Part shown: positions 25,639 through 34,848 of the stretch, in pieces
How positions within the stretch are numbered: the first letter of the stretch is position 1
How the letters are laid out: each line of letters starts with the position of its first letter
Source of the DNA: Dactylosporangium vinaceum
GTDB lineage: Bacteria > Actinomycetota > Actinomycetes > Mycobacteriales > Micromonosporaceae
Assembly (NCBI RefSeq): GCF_019904175.1
Contig: NZ_CP061913.1
Coordinates: forward strand, 62,001-126,000
Length of the DNA: 64,000 nt
Direction of reading: 5' to 3'
Program-made: the position numbers and the translations under genes
The notes under the pieces: generated by a model
The model's database searches: none
What the model was told of the DNA's origin: nothing
The model's input: the letters and a program-made list of their open reading frames with translations, nothing else

Positions 25639-27408
25639 ATGGTCCTGAAGATGTCCTCGCTGTTCCTGCGAACACTGCGCGAGGATCCCGCGGACGCCGA
25701 GGTCACCAGCCACAAGCTGCTGGTTCGGGCCGGATACGTGCGCCGCGTCGCACCGGGCATCTTCACCATGCTGCCGATGGGTCTGCGCGTGCTGCGCAAC
25801 GTCGAGCGCGTGATCCGCGAAGAGATGGACGCGATGGGCGGCCAGGAGCTCACGTTCCCGGCGCTGCTGCCGCGCGAGCCCTATGAGGCGACGGGGCGCT
25901 GGACGGAGTACGGCGCCAACCTGTTCCGCCTCAAGGACCGCCGCCAAAACGACTATCTGCTCGGCCCCACGCACGAGGAGATGTTCACCCTCACGGTGAA
26001 GGACCTGTGCTCCTCGTACAAGGACCTGCCGCTCACGCTGTACCAGATCCAGTCGAAGTTCCGGGACGAGGCCCGTCCGCGGGCCGGCATTCTGCGCGGC
26101 CGCGAGTTCGTCATGAAGGACTCGTACTCCTTCGACGTCGACGACGACGGCCTGCGCGCCGCCTACGGGCAGCACCGCGAGGCGTACATCAAGATCTTTG
26201 ATCGGCTCGGCCTCGACTACGTCATCTGCTCCGCGATGAGCGGCGCGATGGGCGGCAGCGCGTCGGAGGAGTTCCTCGCCAACTGCGAGATCGGCGAGGA
26301 CACGTTCGTGCGCTGCGTCAACGGCGACTACGCGGCGAACGTCGAGGCGGTCATCACCCCGCCGCCCGCGGCGATCGCGATCGAGGGGCAGCCCACGGCC
26401 CGGGTCGCCGACACGCCCGACACGCCGACCATCGACACGCTCGTCGACCTGTTCAACGGGCGGGCCGATCTCCAGCGCGCCGACCGGCAGTGGGTCGCCG
26501 CCGACACGCTCAAGAACGTCATGCTGATGCTGACCCTGCCCTCCGGCAAGCGCGAGCCCCTCGCCATCGGCGTCCCGGGCGACCGCGAGGTCGACCTGCG
26601 CCGCGTCGAGGCGGTCGTGTCGCCGGCCGAGGTGGCGCCCATGACGGAGGCGGAGTTCGCGCAGCACCCGGCGCTCGTGAAGGGGTACATCGGGCCCGGT
26701 GTCCTGGGCGAGAAGAACTCCTCGGGCATCCGGTACCTCGTCGACCCCCGCGTCGTCGCCGGCACCAGCTGGATCACCGGCGCCGACGAGCCCGGCAAGC
26801 ACGTCCTGAACCTGGTCGCCGGCCGCGACTTCACGCCGGACGGCACCATTGAGGCGGTCAAGATCGTCGACGGTGACATCTGCCCGGTCGACGGCGGCCG
26901 GCTCGAGCAGGCCCGCGGCATCGAGATCGGGCACATCTTCCAGCTCGGCCGCAAGTACGCCAGCGCGCTCGGCCTCACCGTGCTCGACCAGAACGGCAAG
27001 GCGCAGGTCGTGACGATGGGCTCGTACGGCATCGGCGTGACCCGCGCGGTCGCCGTGGTCGCCGAGCAGACGGCCGACGCGCGCGGGCTGTGCTGGCCCC
27101 GCGAGCTCTCCCCGGCCGACGTGCACGTGGTCGCGGCCGGCAAGACCGACGAGATCAAGGCCGGCGCCGCGCAGCTCGCCGCCGACCTGGAGGCGGCCGG
27201 GCTGACCGTGCTGCTCGACGACCGCAAGGACGTCTCGCCGGGCGTGAAGTTCAACGACTCGGAGCTGATCGGCGTGCCCACGATCGTCGTGGTCGGCAAG
27301 CGGCTGGCCGATGGCGTCGTGGAGATCCGCGACCGCAAGTCGGGCGAAAAGTCGGAGATCGCGGCGGACGGGGCAGTTTCGCAGATCGTGGCGGCCGTTC
27401 GGGCGTAG
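25639..27408 (+). CDS. proS: prolyl-tRNA synthetase (ProS type with editing insertion)
   Basis: Class II aminoacyl-tRNA synthetase charging tRNA-Pro. The 589-residue length matches the bacterial type that carries an editing (INS) domain between motifs 2 and 3 (about 220-400). Motif 2 ([20 protein letters not shown], key Arg residues), motif 3 (GSYGIGVTR) and the C-terminal anticodon-binding domain are visible. The ATG at 25639 is chosen because GAAGGT at 25625-25630 precedes it and the N-terminus matches the family; an open frame continues upstream. A strong hairpin terminator follows. Confidence 0.95.
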   Translation: MVLKMSSLFLRTLREDPADAEVTSHKLLVRAGYVRRVAPGIFTMLPMGLRVLRNVERVIREEMDAMGGQELTFPALLPREPYEATGRWTEYGANLFRLKDRRQNDYLLGPTHEEMFTLTVKDLCSSYKDLPLTLYQIQSKFRDEARPRAGILRGREFVMKDSYSFDVDDDGLRAAYGQHREAYIKIFDRLGLDYVICSAMSGAMGGSASEEFLANCEIGEDTFVRCVNGDYAANVEAVITPPPAAIAIEGQPTARVADTPDTPTIDTLVDLFNGRADLQRADRQWVAADTLKNVMLMLTLPSGKREPLAIGVPGDREVDLRRVEAVVSPAEVAPMTEAEFAQHPALVKGYIGPGVLGEKNSSGIRYLVDPRVVAGTSWITGADEPGKHVLNLVAGRDFTPDGTIEAVKIVDGDICPVDGGRLEQARGIEIGHIFQLGRKYASALGLTVLDQNGKAQVVTMGSYGIGVTRAVAVVAEQTADARGLCWPRELSPADVHVVAAGKTDEIKAGAAQLAADLEAAGLTVLLDDRKDVSPGVKFNDSELIGVPTIVVVGKRLADGVVEIRDRKSGEKSEIAADGAVSQIVAAVRA

Positions 27409-27420
27409 CTTTCCAAGGGT

Positions 27421-27458
27421 CGGCCGAACGGCTTGATGACATATCAGCCGTTCGGCCG
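27421..27458 (+). terminator. Rho-independent-like hairpin after proS
   Basis: Perfect 13-base arms CGGCCGAACGGCT and AGCCGTTCGGCCG around a 12-base loop, 12 bases after the proS stop. No clear T-run, as is common in actinobacteria. Confidence 0.75.
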
Positions 27459-27565
27459 GAACTATGGGGGCAAATCCGTACAGGAGCCACGCTTCGGTTT
27501 GACTGACGGCCGGGAGGGGCCGCTACGTTCGGTCGCGGCCTTGCTGTCGACGAAGGGTGCAGACG

Positions 27566-28186
27566 TTGTCCGGCCGACATTCGATCGTCAGTCGCCGTCA
27601 CCTCATCCCATTGATCGCCGGGTCCGTTGCCGTCGTGGTGCTCGTCGGCGGCGCGATTGCGACAATGAATATGGGCTCCGACGACCCCAAGACCGTCGCA
27701 GCGGTCGACGCCCCCCGCTCTCCGCAGGATCGGGCGGACCGCGGCGAGCGCCCGTCGCCCTCGGCCGAGCCGAGCTCGTCGCCGGCCCAGGTTTTGGAGT
27801 CCGTGCCGGTCACAGCCTCGCCGACGCCCTCCAGGACGCCGTCGAAGAGCCCCAGCAAGACACCCTCGAAGACGCCCACCACCAAGGCTCCGGCCGAGGT
27901 GACGAGCAGTGGCGAATGCGAGGTGTCGTACTACGCTGACGGGCAGAAGACCGCCAATGGCGAGAACTTCGACCCCAACGGGCTGACGGCGGCTCACAAG
28001 ACGCTGAAGTTCAACACGATCGTCCGGGTCACGAACCTGGCCAACGGGAAATCCGTCGACGTGCGGATCAACGATCGGGGACCGTTCGTGGCCGGACGCT
28101 GTATTGATCTTGCCAAGGGCGCCTTCGTGAAGATCGCTTCGGTGAGCGCCGGAGTGATCGACGCGAAGTATGAGGTACTCAAGTAA
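27566..28186 (+). CDS. RlpA-like double-psi beta-barrel exported protein
   Basis: A roughly 206-residue protein with an N-terminal signal anchor (about 14-35), a long Pro/Ser/Thr linker with repeated SKTP units, and a C-terminal RlpA-like domain (about 115-206: GECEVSYYADGQKTANGE, VTNLANGKSVDVRINDRGPF, IDLAKGAF). RlpA proteins bind or cleave denuded glycan strands; the catalytic Asp in NDRGPF is present. The TTG at 27566 has AAGGG at an 8-base distance; GTG 27557 is the alternative. Expression control is not visible, and no ydaO switch precedes this gene. Confidence 0.8.
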   Translation: MSGRHSIVSRRHLIPLIAGSVAVVVLVGGAIATMNMGSDDPKTVAAVDAPRSPQDRADRGERPSPSAEPSSSPAQVLESVPVTASPTPSRTPSKSPSKTPSKTPTTKAPAEVTSSGECEVSYYADGQKTANGENFDPNGLTAAHKTLKFNTIVRVTNLANGKSVDVRINDRGPFVAGRCIDLAKGAFVKIASVSAGVIDAKYEVLK

Positions 28187-28233
28187 GTCAGACCCGGCCG
28201 TTTGATGGAGCGGTCCGGCGGTCGGTTGGTGGC

Positions 28234-29358
28234 ATGCTGTTGGCCGGACCTATGAAACGTCAGCTGCTTCCCGAAGCCCGCGCCGGAGTCGGCGCGGCCT
28301 TCGTGCTGCTCGCACTCGTCCTCACCGCAGAGCTCGCGGACGGGTTCCGGGCGGACTACGTCGGCCTGCTCGCGGCCGCGCCGTTCCTGGCCGCCGCGTT
28401 CGCCTCCTGGCCCGAGGTGCTCGCCGTGGGCGGTACCTCGACGCTGCTCGCCTTCGTGTTCACCGCGATCGAGCTGATGCACAGCCGCGACCGCCTGCTG
28501 GTCCTGATGATCAATCTGGGCGGCGTGATCGTGGCCGCCGCCATCGCCTGCGCCGTGGGGGCCATCCGGCAGCGGCAGATCGCGCGGTACGCCGAGCTCT
28601 CCCACCTGGCCCAGGTCGCCCAGGGCGCCGTGCTGCGGCCGCTGGGCCCCCAGGTCGGCCCGCTGACGGTCGCGGCCCGCTACATCTCGGCCAGCGCCGC
28701 CGCCGACATCGGAGGGGACCTCTACGAGGCTCTCGACACGCCATACGGCGTGCGCATGATCATCGGCGACGTCCGCGGCAAGGGCCTCGAGGCCGTCCGG
28801 CTGGCCAGCATCGTCCTGGGCTCCTACCGCCACGTCGCCTTCGAGCGGGCCGACCTGCGGGCGATCGTCGCCGACCTCGACCGGGCCGTGGCCCGTTCCC
28901 TCGGCGACGAGGACTTCGTGACCGCGGCGCTCATCGAGGAGCGCGGCGGCACCCTGACGATCGTCAACTGCGGCCACCCGGCCCCGCTGCTGATCCGCCG
29001 CGGCCGGGTGATCCCGCTGGAGCCGCCGTCCAACGCCCCGCCGCTCGGCTTCATGCCGGTGGTCAAGCCGCGGGTGGAGCGCCTGGAGCCGGGCGACCGC
29101 CTCCTGTTCTTCACCGACGGCCTGGCCGAGGCCCGCCGTGACGGCGAGTTCTTCCCGACCGCCGAGCGCGCCCAGCGCCTCCTGGGCCACGGCACGGTCG
29201 CCGACGGGCTTAAGTCGCTGGAGAGCGCCCTGGTCGAGTGGGTCCGCGGCCGGCTGGACGACGACATCGCGCTGGTGCTCGTCGAATACCAGGGCGTGAA
29301 GCCGCAGGCCCAGGTACCGAGCTGGGAGATCGGCGGCGCGGGCATCGCCTCGTCCTAG
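28234..29358 (+). CDS. membrane-anchored PP2C/SpoIIE-type serine phosphatase
   Basis: A 374-residue protein with about four N-terminal membrane helices (residues 20-110) and a cytosolic SpoIIE/RsbU-type phosphatase domain (about 150-365) with the metal-binding motifs DIGGDLYE and GDVRGKGLEA, CGHPAPLL, FTDGLAEAR and DDIALVLV. Such enzymes act on anti-anti-sigma factors and so feed into sigma-factor control; no partner lies nearby. There is no PAS or GAF sensor, so input may come through the membrane part. ATG 28234 is used; ATG 28252 is also possible. Confidence 0.88.
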   Translation: MLLAGPMKRQLLPEARAGVGAAFVLLALVLTAELADGFRADYVGLLAAAPFLAAAFASWPEVLAVGGTSTLLAFVFTAIELMHSRDRLLVLMINLGGVIVAAAIACAVGAIRQRQIARYAELSHLAQVAQGAVLRPLGPQVGPLTVAARYISASAAADIGGDLYEALDTPYGVRMIIGDVRGKGLEAVRLASIVLGSYRHVAFERADLRAIVADLDRAVARSLGDEDFVTAALIEERGGTLTIVNCGHPAPLLIRRGRVIPLEPPSNAPPLGFMPVVKPRVERLEPGDRLLFFTDGLAEARRDGEFFPTAERAQRLLGHGTVADGLKSLESALVEWVRGRLDDDIALVLVEYQGVKPQAQVPSWEIGGAGIASS

Positions 29359-29457
29359 CCGATGGCCTGCGGTCAGGGAGCAGCCCCGCCGGCCGCCGGC
29401 GAATCGCGGCCATCCCGCGCGAGCCCCGCACTCCGTGCGCGACCGGGCGGCGCAGGA

Positions 29458-29568
29458 TTACGCGGCGCGCTGGCGGGGAATGAGGCGGCGCATCGGGGCG
29501 CGGTGGCGGCCGGTGTAGAAGCGGGGGTACTTCGGGGCGAAGAGCGAGCCCATGAGGCGGACGATCAT
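29458..29568 (-). CDS. possible small basic protein (36 residues)
   Basis: A short frame starting at ATG 29568 reads MIVRLMGSLFAPKYPRFYTG and continues to RRLIPRQRAA. It is supported mainly by a strong Shine-Dalgarno sequence (AAGGAGGG, spacing about 7). The peptide is basic and rich in Arg/Pro. No family recognised. It lies in the 454-base gap between the phosphatase and acyl-CoA dehydrogenase genes. Confidence 0.42.
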   Translation of the reverse strand: MIVRLMGSLFAPKYPRFYTGRHRAPMRRLIPRQRAA

Positions 29569-29715
29569 CGCACGGCCCTCCTTCTGACTGGGAGTAACCG
29601 GTCAACGACCGCATCACCCGGCGGTGACGGCGTGTCTGCTACTCAACTGCTCCGGAGCGGTACTCACCGGGCTCTGCTGTGGTCGGGTTCACTCGCAGGA
29701 GCGGGTTGTTCTTCG

Positions 29716-29755
29716 TTACTCGCGAGTAATAAGATGACTGTTACCGACTGGTAAC
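29716..29755. promoter_or_regulatory. tandem TTACT-type operators upstream of the acyl-CoA dehydrogenase
   Basis: TTACTCGCGAGTAA (29716-29729) is a perfect palindrome, and GTTACC-GACT-GGTAAC (29740-29755) is a second with the same half-site spacing. They lie 58-97 bases before the start at 29813. See the matching sites at 9629 and 33332. Confidence 0.65.
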
Positions 29756-29812
29756 CCTGGTCGGTCATGCTTCTCGAACTGCCGCGCTCCAACAGACGGG
29801 GGACCCTCCGCG

Positions 29813-31666
29813 ATGACCCATTACAAGAGCAACCTGCGGGACCTCGAGTTCAACCTGTTCGAAGTGTTCGGCGTTGACCGGGTCCTCGGCCAGGGTCCCT
29901 ACGGCGACATCGACACGGACACCGCCCGCAGCATCCTGGGCGAGGTCGACCGGTTGGCCCGCGAGGACCTGGCGGCCAGCTACGTCGACGGTGATCGCAA
30001 CCCGCCCGTCTACGACCCGGCGACCTACTCGGTGCGGATGCCCGAGAAGTTCCGGCAGTCCTACGAGGCGTTCATGGCGGCCGAGTTCTGGCGGCTCGAC
30101 CTGCCCGCCGAGCTCGACGGGACGGCGGCGCCGCGGGCCCTCTGGTGGGCGCTGGCCGAGCTCGTCCTGGGGTCGAACGCCCCGGTCTGGATGTACGCGT
30201 CCGGGCCCTCGTTCGCCAACACGCTGCGGATCGAAGGTACCGAAGAGCAGAAGAAGTGGGCGAAGCTCTTCGTCGACAAGCAGTGGGGCTCCACGATGGT
30301 GCTGACCGAGCCGGACGCCGGCTCCGACGTCGGTGCGGGGCGGACCAAGGCCATTCCGCAGCCCGACGGGTCCTGGCACATCGAGGGCGTCAAGCGGTTC
30401 ATCACGAGCGCCGAGCACGACCTGAGCGAGAACATCGTGCACTACGTGCTGGCCCGGCCGGTGGACACGCCCGGCGCGGGCGGGCCCGGCACCAAGGGGC
30501 TGTCGCTGTTCGTCGTGCCGAAGTTCCACTTCGACGCCGAGACCGGCGAGCTCAAGGAGCGCAACGGCGCCTTCGTGACGAACGTCGAGCACAAGATGGG
30601 GATCAAGGTCTCCACCACGTGCGAGGTGACCTTCGGCGGGCACGGGGTGCCGGCCAAGGGTTGGCTGCTCGGCGACGTGCACGAGGGCATCCGGCAGATG
30701 TTCCTCATCATCGAATACGCCCGGATGATGGTCGGCACCAAGGCCATCGCGACGCTGTCGACGGGATACCTCAACGCGCTCGAATACGCCAAGAGCCGCG
30801 TCCAGGGCGCCGACCTGGTGTCGACGGACAAGGCGGCCCCGCGCGTCACGATCATCAACCACCCCGATGTCCGGCGCTCGCTGCTGATGCAGAAGTCGTA
30901 CGCCGAGGGCCTGCGCGCGCTTGTGCTGTACACGGCGACGTGGCAGGACAGGGTGGCGCTCGCCGAGGCGGCCGGTGACGAGAAGGCGGCGAAGATCGCC
31001 AAGCGGGTCAACGACCTGCTGCTCCCGCTGGTCAAGGGCGTCGGCTCCGAGCGGGCCTACGAGATGCTGAGCCACGAGTCGCTGCAGACGTTCGGCGGGT
31101 CCGGGTTCCTGCAGGACTACCCGCTGGAGCAGTACGTCCGCGACTCCAAGATCGACACCCTGTACGAGGGCACCACCGCGATCCAGAGCCTCGACCTGGT
31201 GTTCCGCAAGATCGTGCGGGACCAGGGCAAGGCGCTGCTGACGGTGGCCGCGGAGATCCAGCAGTTCCTGGAGTCCGAGGGCGGCAACGGGCAGCTGAAG
31301 GTCGAGCGCGTCGCGCTTGGCAAGGCGCTTACCGAAGTACAGCAGATGCTGGGAATCTTCACCGGCTGGCTCGGCGAGGCGCAGGCCGGCGACCCGCAGG
31401 CCCTGTACAAGGTCGGGCTCAACACCCGGCGCTTCCTGCTCGGCCTCGGCGACGTCGTGGTCGGCTGGCTGCTGCAGCGCCAGGCCGAGGTGGCCCTGAA
31501 GGCGCTGGCCGGGGACGTGTCACCGGCCGACAAGGCGTTCTACGAGGGCAAGGTCGCGGCGGCGAAGTTCTTCGCGCACGAGGTGCTGCCGCGCATCGGC
31601 GCCGACCGCCGGGTCATCGAGTCGACGACGCTCGACGCGATGCAGGTGGGCGAGGACTCGTTCTAA
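29813..31666 (+). CDS. acyl-CoA dehydrogenase (FadE-like, long form)
   Basis: FAD-dependent enzyme of fatty-acid beta-oxidation. The 617-residue form belongs to the larger acyl-CoA dehydrogenase group. Visible are the flavin/substrate segment [27 protein letters not shown], the C-terminal helical region with [17 protein letters not shown] and [20 protein letters not shown], and an added C-terminal domain (about 470-617). The substrate chain length is not predictable. It is monocistronic, with two palindromic operators upstream and a strong terminator downstream. The operator is shared with the Fe-S oxidoreductase gene at 9698, which may accept its electrons. Confidence 0.92.
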   Translation: MTHYKSNLRDLEFNLFEVFGVDRVLGQGPYGDIDTDTARSILGEVDRLAREDLAASYVDGDRNPPVYDPATYSVRMPEKFRQSYEAFMAAEFWRLDLPAELDGTAAPRALWWALAELVLGSNAPVWMYASGPSFANTLRIEGTEEQKKWAKLFVDKQWGSTMVLTEPDAGSDVGAGRTKAIPQPDGSWHIEGVKRFITSAEHDLSENIVHYVLARPVDTPGAGGPGTKGLSLFVVPKFHFDAETGELKERNGAFVTNVEHKMGIKVSTTCEVTFGGHGVPAKGWLLGDVHEGIRQMFLIIEYARMMVGTKAIATLSTGYLNALEYAKSRVQGADLVSTDKAAPRVTIINHPDVRRSLLMQKSYAEGLRALVLYTATWQDRVALAEAAGDEKAAKIAKRVNDLLLPLVKGVGSERAYEMLSHESLQTFGGSGFLQDYPLEQYVRDSKIDTLYEGTTAIQSLDLVFRKIVRDQGKALLTVAAEIQQFLESEGGNGQLKVERVALGKALTEVQQMLGIFTGWLGEAQAGDPQALYKVGLNTRRFLLGLGDVVVGWLLQRQAEVALKALAGDVSPADKAFYEGKVAAAKFFAHEVLPRIGADRRVIESTTLDAMQVGEDSF

Positions 31667-31680
31667 CGCTCCACTGAGCT

Positions 31681-31712
31681 AAGCGGGGAGGGCAATGGCG
31701 CCCTCCCCGCTT
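31681..31712. terminator. bidirectional terminator between acyl-CoA dehydrogenase and SixA-like genes
   Basis: Perfect 13-base arms AAGCGGGGAGGGC and GCCCTCCCCGCTT with a 6-base loop, flanked by A and T runs on the respective strands, between convergent stops at 31666 and 31713. Confidence 0.85.
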
Positions 31713-32189
31713 TCATGCCCGGGCGGTGTGTGCGGCCGCGAGCGGCGCCCGCGTCAGCGAAGCCCACGTGCCCTCGAAGCGGTGCACGGCCAGGCCCGAG
31801 GTGGACAGGCCGGTGCTGTCCAACGACGCGCTGTACAGCTCGTGGGACAGATCGGAAATCGTGGGATTGTGCCCCACCAACAACAGCGTCGCGACCGACG
31901 CGGCGGTCTGCTGGATCAGCTCGAGCGTGTCGAGGGCCGGCCCCGTGTAGATCCGGTGCTCGTACACCACCGGCGCCTCGAGCCCCAGCTCCTCAAGCGT
32001 CTGCCGGGTGCGCACGGCCGGCGAGCACAGCACCGTGTCGGGCCGCAGGTCCTGCTCCTTGAGCCAGGCCCCGGCCGCCGCGGCGTCCCGGCGGCCGCGT
32101 GGGGCGAGAGGCCGCTCGATGTCTGTCGCGTAGTCGTCCGGATCGGCCGCCTTGGCGTGCCGCAGAAGGATCAGCGTCCGCTCGGTCAT
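31713..32189 (-). CDS. SixA-like histidine phosphatase
   Basis: A 158-residue histidine phosphatase with the catalytic LLRHAKA motif (His near residue 9), a second Arg in SPAVRTRQT and a second His in LLVGHNPTIS. SixA-type proteins dephosphorylate phosphohistidine on signalling proteins; the partner here is unknown. ATG 32189 is chosen because the family starts there and GGAGG stands upstream; the frame stays open 17 codons further. Confidence 0.88.
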   Translation of the reverse strand: MTERTLILLRHAKAADPDDYATDIERPLAPRGRRDAAAAGAWLKEQDLRPDTVLCSPAVRTRQTLEELGLEAPVVYEHRIYTGPALDTLELIQQTAASVATLLLVGHNPTISDLSHELYSASLDSTGLSTSGLAVHRFEGTWASLTRAPLAAAHTARA

Positions 32190-32275
32190 CTTCCAAGCCT
32201 CCCCGATTGAAGAATGGCGCGTGTGGGTAACCCGGACCACAGACAGTTACCCACACATGCCTCGGGAGGCCATCG

Positions 32276-32545
32276 ATGGGTATCGGCGGAAGTATCCTAC
32301 TGATCGTTGTCGGCGCGATCATGACGTTCGGGCTCGACGACACGGACGTCGGACCGTTCAATCTCGACACGATCGGCTGGATTCTCCAGCTCGCCGGGCT
32401 CGTTGGCCTGGCGTTGACCCTGTACTTCTGGAACTCGCGCCGTCGCACGGTGGTCTCCGCGGCACCGCCGCCGCCTCCGGCCGCCGGCACCGTGATCCCG
32501 CCGTCCGCGGACGAGGTGATCGAGCGGCGCACGCGGCGCTACTGA
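32276..32545 (+). CDS. DUF6458 family small membrane protein
   Basis: An 89-residue protein with two membrane helices (about 3-20 and 33-52; start MGIGGSILLIVVGAI) separated by an acidic loop (LDDTDVGPFN), and a Pro-rich tail ending in EVIERRTRRY. The pattern fits DUF6458, which is widespread in actinobacteria and of unknown function. It is divergent from the SixA-like gene and followed by a strong hairpin. Confidence 0.82.
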   Translation: MGIGGSILLIVVGAIMTFGLDDTDVGPFNLDTIGWILQLAGLVGLALTLYFWNSRRRTVVSAAPPPPPAAGTVIPPSADEVIERRTRRY

Positions 32546-32569
32546 CGCTCACGCACCACACGCAGCAAA

Positions 32570-32605
32570 AGCGCGGCCCGGCGGGACTTCCCGCCGGGCC
32601 GCGCT
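32570..32605. terminator. strong bidirectional terminator
   Basis: Arms of 17 bases (AGCGCGGCCCGGCGGGA and its exact complement) almost touching, between the convergent DUF6458 and hemolysin III genes; AAA precedes the left arm. Confidence 0.85.
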
Positions 32606-32623
32606 CGTCGTGCCGGAGGCGGC

Positions 32624-33307
32624 TCAGCGGGCGTACAGCGCGAAGTAGATCGCGACGTGGTGGCAGATCGCCGCGACGATCGTGCAGGCGTGGAAGAACT
32701 CGTGGTGCCCGAAGACCGCCGGCCAGGGGTTGGGCTTGCGCAGGGCGTAGAACACCGCGCCCACGGTGTAGAAGGCGCCGCCCACGATCGTCAGGACGAG
32801 CGCCGTCACGCCGCCGGTGTGCAGCATGTCGGGCAGGACCGCCACCGCGACCCAGCCCAGCGCGATGTAGAGCGGCGCGGACAGCCAGCGGTGCCGGCTC
32901 ATCGCGGTGATCTGCTTCATCGCCACGCCCAGGATCGCGCCGGCCCACACCGTCGTCAGGATCACGACCCGGGTGGTGCCGCTGAGGAGCAGGACGCTGA
33001 AGGGCGTGTAGGTGCCGGCGATGAACACGAAGATCATGGAGTGGTCGAGCCGCCGCATGATCTTGTAACCGCGATCGGACCAGACGCGCCGGTGATACAG
33101 GGCGCTCGTGCCGAACAGCGCGACGACCGTGAGGCTGTAGACGGCGCAGCTCACGAACGGGCCCCAGCCGGGGCGGGTCGCGGCCAGCGAGCACAGGACG
33201 ATGCCGCAGATCACGGCGACGCCCGCCGCATACGCGTGCAGCCAGCCGCGCATCCGCGGCTTTCCCAGGTCGACCGGGCGGAGACGGGTTTCGGTCTTCA
33301 CGGTCAC
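32624..33307 (-). CDS. hemolysin III family (PAQR-like) membrane protein
   Basis: A 227-residue seven-helix protein of the hemolysin III/YqfA family. The conserved metal-site residues are visible: ALYHRRVWSD, LDHSMIFVFIAGTYTPF and the C-terminal HHEFFHACTIVAAICHH. True haemolysis is not implied; membrane homeostasis or hydrolase activity has been suggested for the superfamily. Its upstream region holds a TTACT-GGCA-AGTAA palindrome like those of the Fe-S oxidoreductase and acyl-CoA dehydrogenase genes, so it may belong to a lipid-responsive regulon. Confidence 0.9.
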   Translation of the reverse strand: MTVKTETRLRPVDLGKPRMRGWLHAYAAGVAVICGIVLCSLAATRPGWGPFVSCAVYSLTVVALFGTSALYHRRVWSDRGYKIMRRLDHSMIFVFIAGTYTPFSVLLLSGTTRVVILTTVWAGAILGVAMKQITAMSRHRWLSAPLYIALGWVAVAVLPDMLHTGGVTALVLTIVGGAFYTVGAVFYALRKPNPWPAVFGHHEFFHACTIVAAICHHVAIYFALYAR

Positions 33308-33317
33308 CCCTCTAGGT

Positions 33318-33345
33318 TACGGTTCCGTAGGTTACTGGCAAGTAA
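33318..33345. promoter_or_regulatory. TACGG-TT-CCGTA and TTACT-GGCA-AGTAA palindromes between hemolysin III and pxpB
   Basis: Two adjacent palindromes (33318-33329 and 33332-33345) 11-38 bases upstream of the hemolysin III start. The second has the same 5-4-5 layout as sites at 9630 and 29716. Confidence 0.6.
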
Positions 33346-33400
33346 TCAGCGGGCGAAACGCATCACGCCCGGCCGTCACAGCCCCGTCTATCGTGGCGAG

Positions 33401-33994
33401 GTGCAACTTCGCCCCGTCGGCGCCGACGCGCTGCTTCTCGAGGTCGACCACCCGCTCGACTGGTTCGCCGCGCTGGCCGCCGAGCGGGCCGCGGGCCGGC
33501 TGCCGGTGACCGACATCGTGCCCGGTGCGCGCACGGTTCTGCTAGACGGGGTGTCCGACGCCACGAGCCTGGCCGCGCGGCTGGCCGACTGGTCGTTCGA
33601 TCCGGCATCGGTACCCCCACAGCCGCCCCTGACCGTGCCCGTCCACTTCGACGGGGTCGACCTGCCGTTCGTGGCCGAGCTCGCCGGCGTGAGCGTCGAT
33701 CGGGTCGTCGACGTGCTCATCGGCACCGACCTGCAGGTCGCGTTCTGTGGCTTCGCGCCCGGGTTCGCATACCTGCGCGGCCTGCCCTGGAGCGTGCCCC
33801 GCCTCGACACCCCGCGCACGAAGGTCCCGGCCGGCGCCGTGGCCCTGGCCGCCGAGTTCGCCGGCATCTACCCGACGGCGTCCCCGGGCGGCTGGCGCAT
33901 CGTCGGCCACAGCGACGCCAAGCTCTTCGACGTCGACCGCACGCCGCCGGCCCTGATGACCCCGGGCCGTACCGTGCGCTTCGCCAAGGCATGA
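33401..33994 (+). CDS. pxpB: 5-oxoprolinase subunit PxpB
   Basis: Subunit of the ATP-dependent prokaryotic 5-oxoprolinase (PxpABC), which opens 5-oxoproline to glutamate. The 197-residue protein matches the carboxyltransferase subdomain-C type: VPVHFDG, the strongly conserved FCGFAPGFAYL, and RTKVPAGAVALAAEFAGIYP with SPGGWRIVG. GTG 33401 is chosen because the open frame upstream has no family match. It ends in an ATGA overlap with pxpC, so the subunits are translationally coupled. Confidence 0.93.
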   Translation: MQLRPVGADALLLEVDHPLDWFAALAAERAAGRLPVTDIVPGARTVLLDGVSDATSLAARLADWSFDPASVPPQPPLTVPVHFDGVDLPFVAELAGVSVDRVVDVLIGTDLQVAFCGFAPGFAYLRGLPWSVPRLDTPRTKVPAGAVALAAEFAGIYPTASPGGWRIVGHSDAKLFDVDRTPPALMTPGRTVRFAKA

Positions 33995-34848
33995 GCGCCG
34001 AGCTGCGGATCGAGGTCGCCGGCCCGCTGACGAGCGTGCAGGACCGCGGCCGCCCCGGGTACGCCCACCTCGGCGTCCCCCGCTCCGGCGCCCTCGACCG
34101 CCCCGCGCTCGACCTCGGCAACCGGCTCGTCGGCAACCCGCCCGACGCGGCCGGGCTGGAGATCACGCTGGGGCCGTTCACGGCCGTCGCGGAGCGGGCC
34201 GGGACGATCGCCGTGACCGGCGCCGCCGCCGCGCTGCGCGTCGGCGGCCGCCCGGCCCCGGTCAACGCCCCGGTGCCGGTGCGGGCCGGAGACCGCATCG
34301 AAGTCGGCCGGGCGGTCGCCGGTCTTCGCCTGTACCTCGCCATCAGCGGCGGCCTGACTCCTGATCCGGTCCTCGGCAGTCGCTCGACCGACATGCTGTC
34401 GCTGCTGGGACCGCCCGCGGTGCGCTCCGGCGACCGGCTCCCGGTCGGGCAACCGGCGGGCGATCCGGCGGCCGTCGACGTGGCGCCGCGCCCGGTCCTC
34501 GGCGGCCCGATCGTGCTGCGGGTCGCGTGGGGTCCGCGCGCCGACCTGTTCAGGGATGCGGGGCGGCTCGCCTCGGGGGAGTACACGATCCGCAGTGAAA
34601 GCAACCGAGTCGGTGCCCGGCTCGACGGACCGGCGCTCACCCGGGCCGACACCGCGGAGCTGCCGAGTGAGGGCATCGTGCTCGGGGCGGTCCAGGTGCC
34701 GGCGAGTGGGCAGCCACTGGTGTTTCTGGCCGACCATCCGACGACCGGCGGATATCCGGTGGTCGCGGTCGTGCACCCCGCCGATCTGCCGCTGCTCGCC
34801 CAGGCCCGGCCGGGGGATAGCGTTCGGTTCCGTGGACCTCAACAGTGA
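33991..34848 (+). CDS. pxpC: 5-oxoprolinase subunit PxpC
   Basis: Second subunit of the PxpABC 5-oxoprolinase. The 285-residue protein shows the family blocks SVQDRGRPGYAHLGVPRSGA and LGNRLVGNP near the N-terminus, the central LYLAISGG, and SNRVGARLDG with EGIVLGAVQVP near the C-terminus. It overlaps pxpB by 4 bases and pxpA by 17 bases. The B-C-A order is seen here as a compact operon. Confidence 0.93.
   Translation: MSAELRIEVAGPLTSVQDRGRPGYAHLGVPRSGALDRPALDLGNRLVGNPPDAAGLEITLGPFTAVAERAGTIAVTGAAAALRVGGRPAPVNAPVPVRAGDRIEVGRAVAGLRLYLAISGGLTPDPVLGSRSTDMLSLLGPPAVRSGDRLPVGQPAGDPAAVDVAPRPVLGGPIVLRVAWGPRADLFRDAGRLASGEYTIRSESNRVGARLDGPALTRADTAELPSEGIVLGAVQVPASGQPLVFLADHPTTGGYPVVAVVHPADLPLLAQARPGDSVRFRGPQQ

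Noticed and set aside
27412..27565. A second ydaO riboswitch before the RlpA-like gene
   Set aside because: The core GAACCCGTCAGCTAACCCGG and GGGGACCC blocks are absent; only the proS terminator is present.
32624..33307. Hemolysin toxin
   Set aside because: The hemolysin III name is historical; the sequence is a seven-helix PAQR-like protein with metal-site histidines and no sign of a pore-forming toxin.
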